From NCBI GenBank assembly GCA_027451225.1, contig DAIDJU010000134.1, forward strand, positions 1 to 53,890: DNA of 53,890 nucleotides, written 5' to 3'. The notes beneath the pieces were generated by a model. That model ran no database searches, had not been told where the DNA came from, and was given only the letters and a program-made list of their open reading frames with translations. The translations under genes and the position numbers were made by a program. The DNA is from Acidocella sp. Lineage in GTDB: Bacteria > Pseudomonadota > Alphaproteobacteria > Acetobacterales > Acetobacteraceae. Below are positions 35,902-46,474 of the stretch, piece by piece. Numbering within the stretch: position 1 is the first letter of the stretch; each line of letters begins with the position of its first letter.

Positions 35902-36726
35902 TTATTTGCGAAATCTCAGCAATGCAGCGCGCTCGATACCTGCCAGATCCCGCTTCGTGGCGCAGGTGAACCCCGCCGCCTCGGACAGCCGCATGATAGA
36001 TGGTGCCTGACCCACCCCGAGTTCAAGCACCGCTAGGCCGTTTTCCGACAAAATCCGGGGCAGGGTGTCGATAATCGCCTTATAGGCGTCCAGCCCGTCC
36101 GTGCCGCCATCCAGGGCGCGGCCCGGTTCGTAATCGGCAACTTCCGGCATCAGGCCGGGGACATCCGCGCTTTCGATGTAAGGCGGGTTGGAGAGGACGA
36201 GGTCGAATTTCGCCTCCAGCGCCTCGGCCCAGCTTCCGGCCAGGAACACGGCGCGGGAGGCCAGCCCGAGCAGCGTGGCATTGCGCCGCGCCAGGGCGGC
36301 GGCATCCGGGTTCAAATCCACCCCAACGCCAAAGGCGGCGCGGAACTCGTGCAGCGTGGCCAGCAGCAGGCAGCCCGTGCCGGTGCCGAGATCCAGCACG
36401 CTGCGTGGCTGAAGCCCCGACTCGAGTACGGCCTCGACCAGCGTTTCCGTATCCGGGCGGGGGATGAGAGTGGCTGGGGAGACGAGGAAATCGAGCCCCC
36501 AGAACTCTCTGTGCCCGGTGATATAGGCCAGGGGCTCACGCGCCTCGCGCCGGGCCAGCAAAGGCTCGTAGGCTTCCGGGGCCACTGCGTCGCGCGCCAG
36601 CAGGCCGCCGGCGCTTAAACCCAGGGCGGCGGCCAGCAGTAGTCTCGCCTCGCGGCGTGGTTCCTCGATCCCGGCCTGTTTCAGCCGGGCGGTGATCTGG
36701 TTCAGCGCGTCGGCTGTGGGGATCAA
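35902..36726 (-). CDS. prmC: Release-factor glutamine methyltransferase PrmC
   Basis: A 274-aa PrmC/HemK that methylates the Gln of the GGQ loop in release factors, using SAM. The N-terminal helical domain (about 1-80) leads to [17 protein letters not shown], the SAM motif [13 protein letters not shown], and the catalytic LSNPPYIE. It overlaps prfA by 4 bp, so modifier and substrate are co-translated. The 144-bp region downstream, before DUF4167, contains a small dyad CGAGGCA/TGCCTCG (35842-35868) without a clear T-run. Confidence 0.95.
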   Translation of the reverse strand: MIPTADALNQITARLKQAGIEEPRREARLLLAAALGLSAGGLLARDAVAPEAYEPLLARREAREPLAYITGHREFWGLDFLVSPATLIPRPDTETLVEAVLESGLQPRSVLDLGTGTGCLLLATLHEFRAAFGVGVDLNPDAAALARRNATLLGLASRAVFLAGSWAEALEAKFDLVLSNPPYIESADVPGLMPEVADYEPGRALDGGTDGLDAYKAIIDTLPRILSENGLAVLELGVGQAPSIMRLSEAAGFTCATKRDLAGIERAALLRFRK

Positions 36727-37784
36727 CTCTCCGCCGCCAGCCGGGCCGCCTGATCCTCGGCGATCAGCGCGTCGATGATATCTTCGAACTCGCCCAGCAT
36801 CACCCGGTCGATCTTGTGCAGGGTCAGGTTGATACGGTGGTCCGTCACGCGCCCCTGGGGGAAGTTGTAGGTGCGGATGCGCTCCGAGCGGTCCCCGGTG
36901 CCGACCTGCGATTTACGGTCGGCGGCGCGGGTGGAATCGACGGCGTGGCGCTGGGCGTCGTAGAGCCGCGAGCGCAGGATCTTCATCGCCTTGGCGCGGT
37001 TCTTGTGCTGGCTGCGCTCCTCCTGCATCGCCACCACGATTCCGGTGGGGATATGGGTGATGCGCACGGCCGATTCGGTCTTGTTCACATGCTGGCCGCC
37101 CGCGCCCGAGGCGCGGTACACGTCGATGCGCAGATCCGTCTCGTTCACGTCCACATCCACCTCCTCGGCCTCCGGCAGCACGGCCACGGTGACGGTGGAG
37201 GTATGGATGCGCCCCTGCGTCTCGGTGGCGGGCACGCGCTGCACACGATGCACGCCGGACTCAAACTTCAGCTTGGCGAAAACGGATTTGCCGGTGATCT
37301 CGGCCATTGCGCCCTTGATGCCGCCCAGTTCGTTCTCGTCGTATTCCAGAACCTCGAAGCGCCACCCCTGGCTTTGCGCGTATTTCTGGTAGGCGGAGAA
37401 CAGCTCGCCCGCGAACAGCCCGGCTTCGTCGCCGCCAGCGGCGGGGCGGATTTCCAGGATGCCCGAACGGTCATCGGCTTCGTCCTTGGGCAGCAGGGCG
37501 AGGCGCACGGCCATTTCCAGCTCGGGGAGCTGGGTCTTGAGGTCGTGGTACTCGGCCTCGGCCAGATCCTTCATTTCCGGGTCGGCGAGTAACGCCTCGG
37601 CTTCCTTCATCTGCTTCTCGGCGGCGCGGAGCGCGGTGATCTTCTCCTCCACCGGCTCCAGCTCGGAAAGCTCCTTCGAGGCCTTCACGAACGCATCCCC
37701 CGCCAGAGAGCCGGAGAGCATGAAGCGCAGCTCCTCGGATCGGGCGAGAATACGGTCGAGCTTCTGCTCCAGATTGGCGTTCAT
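36723..37784 (-). CDS. prfA: Peptide chain release factor 1
   Basis: A 353-aa RF1. The stop-codon reading tripeptide PAT lies at 185-187 ([15 protein letters not shown]), and GGQ lies at 229-231 ([13 protein letters not shown]). PAT marks RF1 (UAA/UAG), unlike the SPF of RF2. An N-terminal coiled coil precedes the core. It overlaps hisS and prmC by 4 bp on either side, forming a tight hisS-prfA-prmC unit. Confidence 0.97.
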   Translation of the reverse strand: MNANLEQKLDRILARSEELRFMLSGSLAGDAFVKASKELSELEPVEEKITALRAAEKQMKEAEALLADPEMKDLAEAEYHDLKTQLPELEMAVRLALLPKDEADDRSGILEIRPAAGGDEAGLFAGELFSAYQKYAQSQGWRFEVLEYDENELGGIKGAMAEITGKSVFAKLKFESGVHRVQRVPATETQGRIHTSTVTVAVLPEAEEVDVDVNETDLRIDVYRASGAGGQHVNKTESAVRITHIPTGIVVAMQEERSQHKNRAKAMKILRSRLYDAQRHAVDSTRAADRKSQVGTGDRSERIRTYNFPQGRVTDHRINLTLHKIDRVMLGEFEDIIDALIAEDQAARLAAES

Positions 37785-39004
37785 GCGCTCAACAGGCCGG
37801 GCAGGGCCTCGGGCGCCACGTCCTGCTGTTCACCGCTGGCAAGGTTCTTGAGCTTCACATCCTCGCCCACCAGCACGGCGAACATGGCGCCGGACTTGTT
37901 GGCGCGCTCCAGCCGCTTCTTGGCGTTGCCGGAATAGGCGATCTCGGCGGCGATGTTGTTCGCGCGCAGCAGGTTGAGAATCTCCAGGGCCTTGGCCTCG
38001 GCATCCCCGCCCATCGGGATCACCGCCACCGGCAGCGCGGCGCGGGCGGGGGCGTCGATGAGCATGGAGAGACGCTCGATGCCCGCCGCCCAGCCCACGC
38101 CCGGCACGGCGGGGCCGCCCATCTGCTCCACGAGGCCGTCATAGCGCCCGCCCGCCAGCACGGTGCCCTGCGCGCCGAGCGCGGTGGTCACGAACTCGAA
38201 GGCGGTGTGGTTGTAGTAGTCCAGCCCGCGCACGATATGCGGGTTATGCTGGTGCGGCACGCCGAAGCCGGTGAGGTAGCCCAGCAGCATCTCGTAGAAC
38301 GCCTTGGCCTCGTCCGTCATGCAATCCTGCATCTGCGGCGCGTCGGCGACGATCTTCTTATCCCCCTCATCCTTGGAATCCAGGATGCGCAGCGGGTTCT
38401 TCTCCAGCCGCAGCTTGCTGTCGTCCGAGAGGTCGTTGATGAACTTGCTGAAATACTCGACGAGTTTGGCACGGTAGGCGGCGCGGGATTCGGTGTCGCC
38501 CAGCGTGTTGATGTGCAGCACCACATCCTTGGCGATGCCCAGATCCTGCAAAATGCGCCAGCCCATGGAAATGGTCTCGGCATCGGCCAGCGGCGTCGCC
38601 GGGCCGAGCAGCTCCACGCCGATCTGGTGGAATTGCCGGTAGCGGCCCTTCTGCGGGCGCTCGTAGCGGAACATCGGGCCGGCGTAGAACACCTTCTGCG
38701 GCAGGGTCTGCGTCAGGCCGTTGGTGATGAGCGCGCGGCACACGCCCGCCGTGCCCTCGGGCCGTAGGGTGACGGAATCGCCCCCGCGATCCTCGAAGGT
38801 GTACATCTCCTTGGTCACCACATCCGAGGTCTCGCCCAGCGTGCGGGAGAACACCCTGGTATCCTCGAAGATCGGCGTCTGCCATTCGGAGAAGCCGTAA
38901 AGCGAGGTGATCCGCCGCGCCGTCTCCACGACATGAAAATGCCGCGCGGCGTCCTCGCCGATCAGATCGCGCGTGCCACGGACAGGTTGCAGGATATTCG
39001 CCAT
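37781..39004 (-). CDS. hisS: Histidyl-tRNA synthetase
   Basis: A 407-aa class II synthetase. It shows [14 protein letters not shown], motif 1, [13 protein letters not shown] and motif 2 around [18 protein letters not shown], the histidine motif [12 protein letters not shown], and [14 protein letters not shown] as motif 3; the C-terminal anticodon domain starts near VAVIPMGG. I use ATG 39004 ([13 protein letters not shown]) instead of the ORF-track start at 39055, which lies in a terminator-like hairpin. The prfA start overlaps its stop. Confidence 0.95.
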   Translation of the reverse strand: MANILQPVRGTRDLIGEDAARHFHVVETARRITSLYGFSEWQTPIFEDTRVFSRTLGETSDVVTKEMYTFEDRGGDSVTLRPEGTAGVCRALITNGLTQTLPQKVFYAGPMFRYERPQKGRYRQFHQIGVELLGPATPLADAETISMGWRILQDLGIAKDVVLHINTLGDTESRAAYRAKLVEYFSKFINDLSDDSKLRLEKNPLRILDSKDEGDKKIVADAPQMQDCMTDEAKAFYEMLLGYLTGFGVPHQHNPHIVRGLDYYNHTAFEFVTTALGAQGTVLAGGRYDGLVEQMGGPAVPGVGWAAGIERLSMLIDAPARAALPVAVIPMGGDAEAKALEILNLLRANNIAAEIAYSGNAKKRLERANKSGAMFAVLVGEDVKLKNLASGEQQDVAPEALPGLLSA

Positions 39005-39020
39005 AGGTTCACCATCAAAA

Positions 39021-39050
39021 CAAAAATCCGGAGCGGCATCCCGCTCCGGA
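39021..39050 (-). terminator. Terminator-like hairpin between ispG and hisS
   Basis: CCGGAGCGG / CCGCTCCGG with a CATC loop (39028-39049). On the minus strand the stem is followed by ATTTTTGTTTT, a good U-tract. It lies 25 bp after the ispG stop and ends about 17 bp before the hisS ATG, so hisS must rely on readthrough or on a promoter upstream within ispG. Confidence 0.85.
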
Positions 39051-39074
39051 ACCATTGTAACGCAAAAAGAGAAG

Positions 39075-40199
39075 CTATTCCGCTGCTTGCTTGGCGGCAG
39101 CCTTCTCGGCCTCGATCTGCTCGGCCTTCTTCTCCACCAGCTCGACCAGATGCTCGATCATCTGTTCCTCGGGGATGGTGTGGTCGGTCTTGCCCGCCGC
39201 GTACACCATGTGGCGCCCGCCGCCGCCGCCGGTCAGGCCGATATCGGTCATCAGCGCCTCGCCGGGGCCGTTCACCACGCAGCCGATGATGGAGAGGGTG
39301 ATCGGCGTCTCGAGATGCGCCAGACGCTCCTCCAGCGTTTCAACGGTCTTGATGACGTTGAAGCCCTGACGGGCGCAGCTGGGGCAGGAGATGATGCGCA
39401 CGCCGCGATGGCGCAGGCCGAGCGATTTCAGGATATCCCAGCCGACATGCACTTCTTCTTCCGGCTCGGCGGAGAGGGAGACGCGCATCGTGTCGCCAAT
39501 GCCGGCCCAGAGCAGCGAGCCCAGCCCGATGGAGGACTTCACCGTACCCGCGCGCTTACCGCCCGCCTCGGTGATGCCGATATGCAGCGGGTGGTCGCAT
39601 TGCTCGGCCAGTTGCTGATACGCCGCCACGGCCATGAACACGTCCGACGCCTTCACCGAGATCTTGAACTCGTGGAAGTCGAGGTCTTGGAGGATCTTGG
39701 CGTGCTCCAGCGCGGATTCCACCAGCGCGTCGGGGTTGGGCTCGCCGTATTTCTCCAGCAGATGCTTCTCCAGGCTGCCCGCGTTCACGCCGATGCGCAT
39801 GGAGCAGTTATGGTCGCGCGCGGCCTTGATGACCTCCTTCACGCGCTCCGGCGAGCCGATATTGCCCGGGTTGATGCGCAAACACGCGGCACCGGCTTCG
39901 GCGGCCTCGATGCCGCGCTTGTAGTGGAAGTGGATATCCGCCACCACCGGCACGTTGACGCGCTTGATGATGTGCTTGAGCGCCGCGGTGCTCTCTTCAT
40001 CCGGGCAGGAAACGCGCACGATATCCACGCCCGCCTTCTCGGCGCGCAGGATCTGCGCCACGGTGGCTTCCACGTCGGTGGTGAGCGTGTTGGTCATGGT
40101 CTGTATGGAAATCGGCGCATCGCCGCCGACCTTCACATTGCCCACGCTGATCTGGCGCGACTTGCGGCGGTCGATCTGCTGGTATTCGCGGTAGTTCAT
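39075..40199 (-). CDS. ispG: (E)-4-hydroxy-3-methylbut-2-enyl diphosphate synthase IspG
   Basis: A 374-aa [4Fe-4S] enzyme of the non-mevalonate isoprenoid pathway. The N-terminal TIM barrel has [17 protein letters not shown] and RVSCPDEES; the C-terminal cluster ligands lie in [12 protein letters not shown] and [14 protein letters not shown] Lys/Ala/Glu tail closes the protein. I prefer ATG 40199, with GGAG 5 nt upstream, to the GTG at 40205. It follows rodZ by 10 bp. As a client of Fe-S assembly it depends on the suf genes at the start of this window. Confidence 0.96.
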   Translation of the reverse strand: MNYREYQQIDRRKSRQISVGNVKVGGDAPISIQTMTNTLTTDVEATVAQILRAEKAGVDIVRVSCPDEESTAALKHIIKRVNVPVVADIHFHYKRGIEAAEAGAACLRINPGNIGSPERVKEVIKAARDHNCSMRIGVNAGSLEKHLLEKYGEPNPDALVESALEHAKILQDLDFHEFKISVKASDVFMAVAAYQQLAEQCDHPLHIGITEAGGKRAGTVKSSIGLGSLLWAGIGDTMRVSLSAEPEEEVHVGWDILKSLGLRHRGVRIISCPSCARQGFNVIKTVETLEERLAHLETPITLSIIGCVVNGPGEALMTDIGLTGGGGGRHMVYAAGKTDHTIPEEQMIEHLVELVEKKAEQIEAEKAAAKQAAE

Positions 40200-40209
40200 G
40201 CACACTCCA

Positions 40210-41181
40210 TCAATTTGTTGTGCCAGTGGGCGCGCTGGCGGGCGCGGCCGGGGCAGGGGATGCGGGGGTGGAGGCTGCGCCCTTGGCAGGCGGTGTCAGC
40301 GCGTAATTATGCAGCACCACGCCCACGGCGCCCAAGGGCGAGCTGGTGCTGCCGTTGGTGACGATCTCGGTGCCGCCGGCATTGCCGGTGGTCATGGTCA
40401 GGCCGGCTTCCTGCGGTACGGGCCAGCTATCGCCCGCGTGCAGCACTTTGCTAAACAGGATGTTGCCGGTGGAATCCTGCACCTGCACCCAGGCATCCTG
40501 CGTGGCGGCAATCACCATGCCAGCGCCGGGCGGCGTTGTGGGTTGGGCGGCGGGAGCCGCCGGGGGCGTAGCGGCCGCCACGGCGGGAGGCGGTGTTGCC
40601 GTTGCCGCTGCTGCCTGCGGCGCGGCGGCGGGTGCGGTTTCCGGTTTAGGGGCCTCGGGTGCCGCGGGCGGCGTGGCGTCGGCCGGGGGCTTCACCACGG
40701 GCGGCAGGGCCAGGGGCGCGAGTTCGGCGGGAACGGGGGGAACCTTGGAGGCCAGATTCCGGTTGTCAGCGGTGAAATGGTACCACAGCCCATACGCGGC
40801 GATGACCGCTACCATGCCCACCAGCGCGATAGCCCCGCGCGGCACGCCACGGTCCGGCACTGGGGCCAGCATTTTCAGGTTCACATTCTGGGTTTCGCCC
40901 AGGCCGCCCGCCTCGCGGAAGCGGCTCAGGATTTCCTCGCCGTCCAGCCCCAGGATCTGCGCATAGGCGCGGATGAAGCCCACGCGGTAAGCCGGGCCGG
41001 GCAGGGGCGAGAGATCGCCCGCCTCGATGGCCACCAGATACTCAAGCCGGATACGCAGGGCCTCCGCCACATCGGGCAGTTTCCAGCCCAGGCGCTCGCG
41101 CACTTCGCGCAGGCCAGCCCCCACACGCGCCACACCGGCGTTCGGGTCGTGCTCCATCACATCGGTAGGATCGTCTGCCAT
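40210..41181 (-). CDS. rodZ: RodZ-like cytoskeletal membrane protein (HTH, TM, DUF4115)
   Basis: A 323-aa bitopic membrane protein. An N-terminal HTH_25 domain (about 18-92, [25 protein letters not shown]) is followed by a transmembrane helix (about 116-135), an Ala/Pro-rich periplasmic linker (about 145-220) and a DUF4115 beta domain ([27 protein letters not shown]). RodZ links MreB filaments to the elongation machinery through the HTH domain. The rodZ-ispG order is widespread. The HTH is probably used for protein contact, not DNA. It lies 34 bp after ptsP. Confidence 0.88.
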   Translation of the reverse strand: MADDPTDVMEHDPNAGVARVGAGLREVRERLGWKLPDVAEALRIRLEYLVAIEAGDLSPLPGPAYRVGFIRAYAQILGLDGEEILSRFREAGGLGETQNVNLKMLAPVPDRGVPRGAIALVGMVAVIAAYGLWYHFTADNRNLASKVPPVPAELAPLALPPVVKPPADATPPAAPEAPKPETAPAAAPQAAAATATPPPAVAAATPPAAPAAQPTTPPGAGMVIAATQDAWVQVQDSTGNILFSKVLHAGDSWPVPQEAGLTMTTGNAGGTEIVTNGSTSSPLGAVGVVLHNYALTPPAKGAASTPASPAPAAPASAPTGTTN

Positions 41182-41215
41182 ATGGTGCCGCTTCTATACC
41201 TGAATGACCTAAGTC

Positions 41216-43483
41216 TCAAATCGGCAGGTTATGCTCGCGCGCCCAAGCCGCCAGCGGTTCCCTGATGCTTCCACCCGCCGCCCCGGCCCGGCGCAATTCG
41301 CGCAGCACGGGGCGCAGCTTGTTCAAATCCGCCTCTACCAGCACGGCCTTCACCGGCAATATGGCGTTGCCGGACATCGAGAGCGTGGTGATGCCCAGCG
41401 CCGCGAAGGCCAGCGCGTCCAGCGGCCGCCCGGCGGCCTCGCCGCAGACGGAAAGCGGCACCCCGGCCTCCTGGCAATAGGTGACGAGCTTTTCCATCAT
41501 CTCCAGCACGGGGGCGGAGAGCGTGTCGTACCGGTCGGAGAGTTCCGGCGTGCCGCGATCCGCCGCGAAGAGAAACTGCATCAGGTCGTTGGTGCCCACC
41601 GAGATGAAATCCGCCTCGGCCAGCAGGCCGGGGAGCTGGAACAGCAAAGCCGGGACTTCGAGCATCGTGCCCGCTTCCAGCCGCTCCGGGGCGGGGCGGA
41701 TGCGCGCGGCCTCGGCTTCCAGCAGGTCGCGCGCGGTGCGGAACTCCTCGACCGTGGAGACCATGGGGAACATGATGGAAAGCGGCCGCCCCTGCGCGCC
41801 GAGCAGCAAGGCGCGGAGCTGGCGGCGCAGAATGGCCGGGCGGTCCAGCGCCACGCGCAGCGAACGCCAGCCCATGGCGGGGTTTTCCTCGCCCATGGCG
41901 GTTTCGCCGGGCAGCAGCTTGTCGGCGCCCAGGTCCAGCGTGCGGAACTGCACCTTCTTGCCGTTTGCGCGGTCCAGCACGCGGCCATATTCCGCCGCCT
42001 GCCCCGCGACATCGGGGATACCCCCCGCGGCCAGGGCCGCGATTTCGGTGCGGTACAGCCCGATGCCATCCGCCCCGGTCCTGTCCAGCTGGTCCAGTTC
42101 CATCGCCAGCCCGACATTGAGCATCAGGCTGATCTCGGTGCCGTCCTTGGTGATGGCCGGAAGGTCGCGATACGCGGCCAGGGCGGCGGCGCGCACGGTG
42201 CGGGCTTCCAGGGCGCGGTCGTAAACCTGCACCACCTCCGGCTCGGGGCGCAGGATGAGTGTGCCGCCCTCGGCGTCCAGCAGGGCGGGATCGTCCTCTT
42301 GCGCGTTGTCCACCGCGCCACGGTCCACCTGCAGCGCGGGCAGGCTGAGCGCGCGGGCCAGGATGGCGGCATGGCCGGAGGCGCTGGCTTCCTCGATGGC
42401 CACGCCGGCTATGCCGCGCGAATGCCAATCCAGCAGATCCGCCGGGCCGAGGCGGCGCACCAGCAGGATATAGCCATCGGCGCGTTCGGGCTTGGGGGCC
42501 ATGCCGCCCAGCGCCACCATCAGCCGCCCGACCATGTCCTCGATATCGGAAAGGCGCTCACGCAGATAAGGGTCGGCGATGCGGCGCATGCGTTCGCGCA
42601 GGTTGCGCGCCACCTTGTCCACGGCGGTTTCGGCGGTCAGGCCGTCATTAATCGCGTCGCGCACCTGGGTCAGCCAGCCTGAGGACTGCGCCACCATGCG
42701 GTAGGCCTCCAGCACGTCCCGCGGGGCGTTGCCGCCGGGCAGTGTGCCGGCGATCAGCCCGTCCAGGCTTTTATTCGCCTCTTCCAGGGCCTTATCCAGC
42801 CGTTTCAGCTCTTCTTCCGGGTCGTCGGTGAGCAGGCGGGCGATGGGGGCGGCGGCGCCATAGGGCAATATCTTGCCGCGCGCGATGCCGGCGGACAGCA
42901 CATAGCCCGGGTAGCGCCGGGGCAGCGTCTCAGAGAAGCCTTCCTCGCCGACATCGGTGGCCCCGGCCTTGGCCAGGATTTCTGCCAGCAGCATGGCCAC
43001 GGTGGCCAGCGCTTCCACCTCCAGCGGCGTGAATACGCGCGCCTCGCGCGACATCACGCCGATCACCCCCAGCGTGCGCCCGGCGCGCTTCACCGGTACG
43101 GCCAGGGTGGAGGCCATGTTCTCCTCGCCCAACTCCGGGCGGTAGGCGTAGCGCGGATGGTTTTGCGCGTCGGCAAGGTTCATGATGTCGCCGGAGGCGG
43201 CGGTCATGCCGATAATGCCTTCGCCCACCCGCAGGCGGGTATGCCCCACGGCGCTCACATTCAGGCCGAACGTGGCGGCGAGTTCCAGCTGTTCAGCGGC
43301 GCGGGTAACGTAGATGACGCTCGAATCCGCCGCCAGCCCCTCGGCCACCAGCTTGGCGAAATCGGCCAAGCTGGCGGTGCCGGAGGCGAGATGCTCCCGC
43401 AATGCAGCAAAAAGATGCCGCGTATCGCCGAGTTTCGGCTTGCGTTTGCGCCGCTTCGGCGCGGCTTCAGGCTCGGGCGGCAC
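41216..43483 (-). CDS. ptsP: Phosphoenolpyruvate-protein phosphotransferase PtsP (EI-Ntr)
   Basis: A 755-aa nitrogen-PTS enzyme I. The basic N-terminus (KRRKRKPKLG) leads to a GAF domain (about 20-170), then the enzyme I domains: phosphorylated His371 in ASASGHAAILAR, the PEP-binding TEIAAL...GYRS-like core, ISVGTNDLMQF, and Cys in LSVCGEAAG. It moves phosphate from PEP to NPr and regulates carbon/nitrogen and potassium responses. The GTG start overlaps the upstream nitronate monooxygenase-like gene by 17 bp. NPr and EIIA-Ntr genes are not in the window. Confidence 0.93.
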   Translation of the reverse strand: MPPEPEAAPKRRKRKPKLGDTRHLFAALREHLASGTASLADFAKLVAEGLAADSSVIYVTRAAEQLELAATFGLNVSAVGHTRLRVGEGIIGMTAASGDIMNLADAQNHPRYAYRPELGEENMASTLAVPVKRAGRTLGVIGVMSREARVFTPLEVEALATVAMLLAEILAKAGATDVGEEGFSETLPRRYPGYVLSAGIARGKILPYGAAAPIARLLTDDPEEELKRLDKALEEANKSLDGLIAGTLPGGNAPRDVLEAYRMVAQSSGWLTQVRDAINDGLTAETAVDKVARNLRERMRRIADPYLRERLSDIEDMVGRLMVALGGMAPKPERADGYILLVRRLGPADLLDWHSRGIAGVAIEEASASGHAAILARALSLPALQVDRGAVDNAQEDDPALLDAEGGTLILRPEPEVVQVYDRALEARTVRAAALAAYRDLPAITKDGTEISLMLNVGLAMELDQLDRTGADGIGLYRTEIAALAAGGIPDVAGQAAEYGRVLDRANGKKVQFRTLDLGADKLLPGETAMGEENPAMGWRSLRVALDRPAILRRQLRALLLGAQGRPLSIMFPMVSTVEEFRTARDLLEAEAARIRPAPERLEAGTMLEVPALLFQLPGLLAEADFISVGTNDLMQFLFAADRGTPELSDRYDTLSAPVLEMMEKLVTYCQEAGVPLSVCGEAAGRPLDALAFAALGITTLSMSGNAILPVKAVLVEADLNKLRPVLRELRRAGAAGGSIREPLAAWAREHNLPI

Positions 43484-44498
43484 GCGCGGCCAGGGCGGAG
43501 ATGGCCTGAGCCTTCAACGCCGCCAGAATGTCGGCCACCGGCAGGATTTCCGTAACCATGCCGACGGACTGCCCAGCCATGACCGAGCCGTTTTCCACAT
43601 CGCCCTCAATGACCGCGCGGCGCAGCGCGCCCGCCCAGAAATGCTCGATCTCGAGCTGGGCGGCGGTCTTGTCCAGCGTGCCCTCCTGGAATTTCTGCAC
43701 CACCTCGGCCTGATGCCGCATGAAGCGCTTGGTGCCCTCGTTCACCAGCCCGCGCACGGGGATGACGGGGAAGCGTTCGTCGATCTGCATGCTCGGCAGC
43801 GCGTCGCGCGCCGCCGCCTTCAGGAAGGCTTTCTTGAAGTTCTCATGCGCGATGCTCTCCTTGGACGCCGCGAACAGCGTGCCGAGCTGCGCGCCAGCGG
43901 CGCCCATCTCCAGATAGCCGAGAATCGCCTCGCCGCGCGCCAGCCCACCGGCGACGAACACCGGAACCTCGCGGATATGCGGCAGGATCTCCTGGGCCAG
44001 CACGGTCAGCGAGACCGGGCCGATATGCCCGCCCGCCTCGGAGCCCTCGATCACCAGCGCGTCCACGCCGGACTTCACCAGCCGCTTGGCCAGCACCAGG
44101 GCAGGCGCGAAGGCGATGACCTTGGCCCCGTTTTCCTTGGCGGCCTTGATGCTGGCGGCGGAGGGAATGCCGCCCGCGAACACCACATGCCCCACATTCT
44201 GCCGCACGCAGACCTGGATCAGCTCCTCGAGCGCCGGGTGCATGGTGATGAGGTTCACGCCGAAGGGCTTGTCCGTCAGCGCCTTGGTCGCCTCGATCTC
44301 CTTTTCCAGCAGCTCCGGCGGCATCGCGCCGCAGGCGAGCACGCCGAACCCGCCGGCATTGGAGATAGCGGAGACCAGATGGCGCTCGCTCACCCAGCTC
44401 ATCGCCCCGGCCAGGATCGCGTAGTCGGTGCCGAGAAACTCCCGGCCCCGGCTCGTCAGCGCCTCGAACTCGGCGGCGGAGGCGTTCATGTCAAGCAT
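43467..44498 (-). CDS. Nitronate monooxygenase-like flavoprotein
   Basis: A 343-aa FMN-binding TIM barrel of the NMO/2-nitropropane dioxygenase type. Characteristic segments are AGAMSWVSERHLVSAISNAGGFGVLACG, GVDALVIEGSEAGGHIGP (with the usual catalytic His region), PVFVAGGLARGEAILGYLEMGAAGAQLGT. It could be a nitronate monooxygenase or an enoyl-ACP reductase-like enzyme; without partner genes I do not choose. The ATG at 44498 overlaps lysC (stop inside ATGCTTGA); a second ATG, 9 bp on at 44489, is equally possible. It lies between lysC and ptsP, which are usually close neighbours in this class. Confidence 0.85.
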   Translation of the reverse strand: MLDMNASAAEFEALTSRGREFLGTDYAILAGAMSWVSERHLVSAISNAGGFGVLACGAMPPELLEKEIEATKALTDKPFGVNLITMHPALEELIQVCVRQNVGHVVFAGGIPSAASIKAAKENGAKVIAFAPALVLAKRLVKSGVDALVIEGSEAGGHIGPVSLTVLAQEILPHIREVPVFVAGGLARGEAILGYLEMGAAGAQLGTLFAASKESIAHENFKKAFLKAAARDALPSMQIDERFPVIPVRGLVNEGTKRFMRHQAEVVQKFQEGTLDKTAAQLEIEHFWAGALRRAVIEGDVENGSVMAGQSVGMVTEILPVADILAALKAQAISALAARAARA

Positions 44499-45705
44499 CG
44501 AGCTTGTACGCGGTGTGCAGGGCGCGGACGGCGAGTTCAGTGTACTCGGCGGCCACCAGCACGCTCACCTTGATCTCGGAGGTGGAGATGACCTGGATGT
44601 TGATGCCGCGGTCGGCCAGGGTCTTGAACATGGTGCCCGCAACACCCGCGTGGGAGCGCATGCCGACGCCGACGACGGAGATTTTCGCCACGTTCTGGTC
44701 GGAGACGATCTCGGCGAAGCCGATTTCCTTCTGCACGCCGTCCAGCACGGCCTTGGCGCGGAGGAAGTCGGTCTTGCCGACGGTGAAGGTCACGTCGGTC
44801 GTGCCATCGGCGGAGACGTTCTGCACGATCATGTCCACATTGATGCCCGCATCGGCCAGCGGCACGAACACGGCGGCGGCGATGCCGGGACGGTCCGGCA
44901 CGCGGCGGACGGTGACTTTGGCTTCATCCCGTGAATACGCGATGCCAGCGACGATTTCCTGTTCCACGACTTCTTCCTCATCAACAACCAATGTACCCGG
45001 GATATCGGCAAAGCTGGAGAGCACCTGCACGCGCACATGCTCCTTCATGGCCAGCTCGACCGAGCGGGTTTGCAGGACTTTCGCCCCCACGGAGGCGAGT
45101 TCCAGCATCTCCTCATAGGTAATCTTATTCAGCTTACGCGCGCCAGGGACGATTCGCGGATCGGTTGTATAAACCCCGTCCACGTCGGTGTAGATATCGC
45201 ACTGGTCGGCCTTAAGCGCGGCGGCGAGCGCCACGGCCGAAGTGTCCGAGCCGCCGCGCCCGAGCGTGGTGACGCGGTTATCCGGGCCGATGCCCTGGAA
45301 CCCGGCGACCACGGGCACCTGGCCCTGCTTCATGCGCGAGATCAGCTCCTCGCCCTCGATCGACTGGATTCGCGCCTTGCCGTGCGCGCCGTCGGTTTCC
45401 ACGGCGATCTGCCAGCCCTGCCAGCTGCGCGCGTCCTGCCCCAGCTCCTGCAGGGCGATGGCGAGCAGCCCGGCGGTCACCTGCTCACCGGTGGCGACCA
45501 CGGCGTCGTATTCCCGCGCGTCGAACAGCGGGGAGAGCTGCTGGCACCAGGCGACCAGTTGGTTCGTTGTGCCGGACATGGCGGAGACGACCACAGCCAC
45601 CTCGTTGCCCTTGTCCACCTCGGCCTTCACCCGCTTCGCCACATTGCGGATGCGGTCAAGATCGGCCACCGAGGTGCCGCCAAACTTCATAACGATACGC
45701 GCCAT
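44491..45705 (-). CDS. lysC: Aspartate kinase, monofunctional
   Basis: A 404-aa aspartokinase that phosphorylates L-aspartate, the first step to lysine, threonine, methionine and diaminopimelate. The kinase has VMKFGGTSV, TLGRGGSDTSAVALA and DVDGVYTTDPR; two ACT domains follow (about 265-330 and 345-404), the usual site of feedback inhibition. The ORF track runs to 45981, but ATG 45705 with the upstream AAGGG site gives the canonical N-terminus MARIVMKFGG. It diverges from ubiG across 61 bp. Confidence 0.97.
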   Translation of the reverse strand: MARIVMKFGGTSVADLDRIRNVAKRVKAEVDKGNEVAVVVSAMSGTTNQLVAWCQQLSPLFDAREYDAVVATGEQVTAGLLAIALQELGQDARSWQGWQIAVETDGAHGKARIQSIEGEELISRMKQGQVPVVAGFQGIGPDNRVTTLGRGGSDTSAVALAAALKADQCDIYTDVDGVYTTDPRIVPGARKLNKITYEEMLELASVGAKVLQTRSVELAMKEHVRVQVLSSFADIPGTLVVDEEEVVEQEIVAGIAYSRDEAKVTVRRVPDRPGIAAAVFVPLADAGINVDMIVQNVSADGTTDVTFTVGKTDFLRAKAVLDGVQKEIGFAEIVSDQNVAKISVVGVGMRSHAGVAGTMFKTLADRGINIQVISTSEIKVSVLVAAEYTELAVRALHTAYKLDA

Positions 45706-45766
45706 ACTATAACCCTTGTGGAAAACCGCCGGGGGCGTCACATAGCGGCGGAGAAAAGTTTCGGCA

Positions 45767-46474
45767 ATGCAGCACCCTTCCGTCATCCCCCAAGAAATCG
45801 CGCAATTCAACGCCCTTGCCGCCCAATGGTGGGACGAGGCGGGCCCGATGCGCCCCCTGCACATGATGAACGGCCCCCGCGCCGCCTGGGTGGGGGAGCG
45901 CGTGCGCAACCTCGTAGGTCCGGGCGTGGAGATTCTGGATGTGGGCTGCGGCGCCGGTTTGCTCTCCGAGGCTCTGGCCAAGCAGGGCTTCGACGTGCTG
46001 GGAATCGACGCCGGGGCCGAGGTGATCGAGGCCGCGCGCAGCCATGCGCAGGGCCAGGAGCTGAACCTGGACTACCGCAACGCCACCGCCGAGGAGCTGG
46101 TGGCCGAAGGACGAACCTTCCCGGTCGTCACGGCGCTGGAAATTATCGAGCATGTGGCTGATCCGGTGGAGTTTCTGCGCAGTCTCGCGGCGCTGCTGGA
46201 GCCGGATGGGGTGCTGTTCCTCTCCACCCTCAACCGCACGCCCAAATCCTTCCTCACCGCCAAGCTGGGGGCGGAGTACATCCTGCGCCTGCTGCCCGTC
46301 GGCACGCATGACTGGAAGAAATTCGTCACCCCGGTGGAGCTGGGCCATTATTGCCGCGAGGCCGGGCTGCGCTTGGCCGATACGGCGGGGCTCAGCTACT
46401 CGCCCGCGCGCCGGCGCTTCGAGGTCAGCCGCGATCTTTCGGTGAATTACATGGCGATGGCGGTGGCGGGCTGA
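45767..46474 (+). CDS. ubiG: 3-demethylubiquinol O-methyltransferase UbiG
   Basis: A 235-aa class I methyltransferase that performs both O-methylations in ubiquinone synthesis. Diagnostic segments are EIAQFNALAAQWWDEAGPMRPLHMMN, the SAM loop ILDVGCGAGLLSEALA, TALEIIEHV and RTPKSFLTAKLGAEYILRLLPVGTHDW. It is divergent from lysC over 61 bp, where both promoters must lie. The following 282 bp are not coding. The ATG at 45767 gives the expected short N-terminus. Confidence 0.95.
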   Translation: MQHPSVIPQEIAQFNALAAQWWDEAGPMRPLHMMNGPRAAWVGERVRNLVGPGVEILDVGCGAGLLSEALAKQGFDVLGIDAGAEVIEAARSHAQGQELNLDYRNATAEELVAEGRTFPVVTALEIIEHVADPVEFLRSLAALLEPDGVLFLSTLNRTPKSFLTAKLGAEYILRLLPVGTHDWKKFVTPVELGHYCREAGLRLADTAGLSYSPARRRFEVSRDLSVNYMAMAVAG

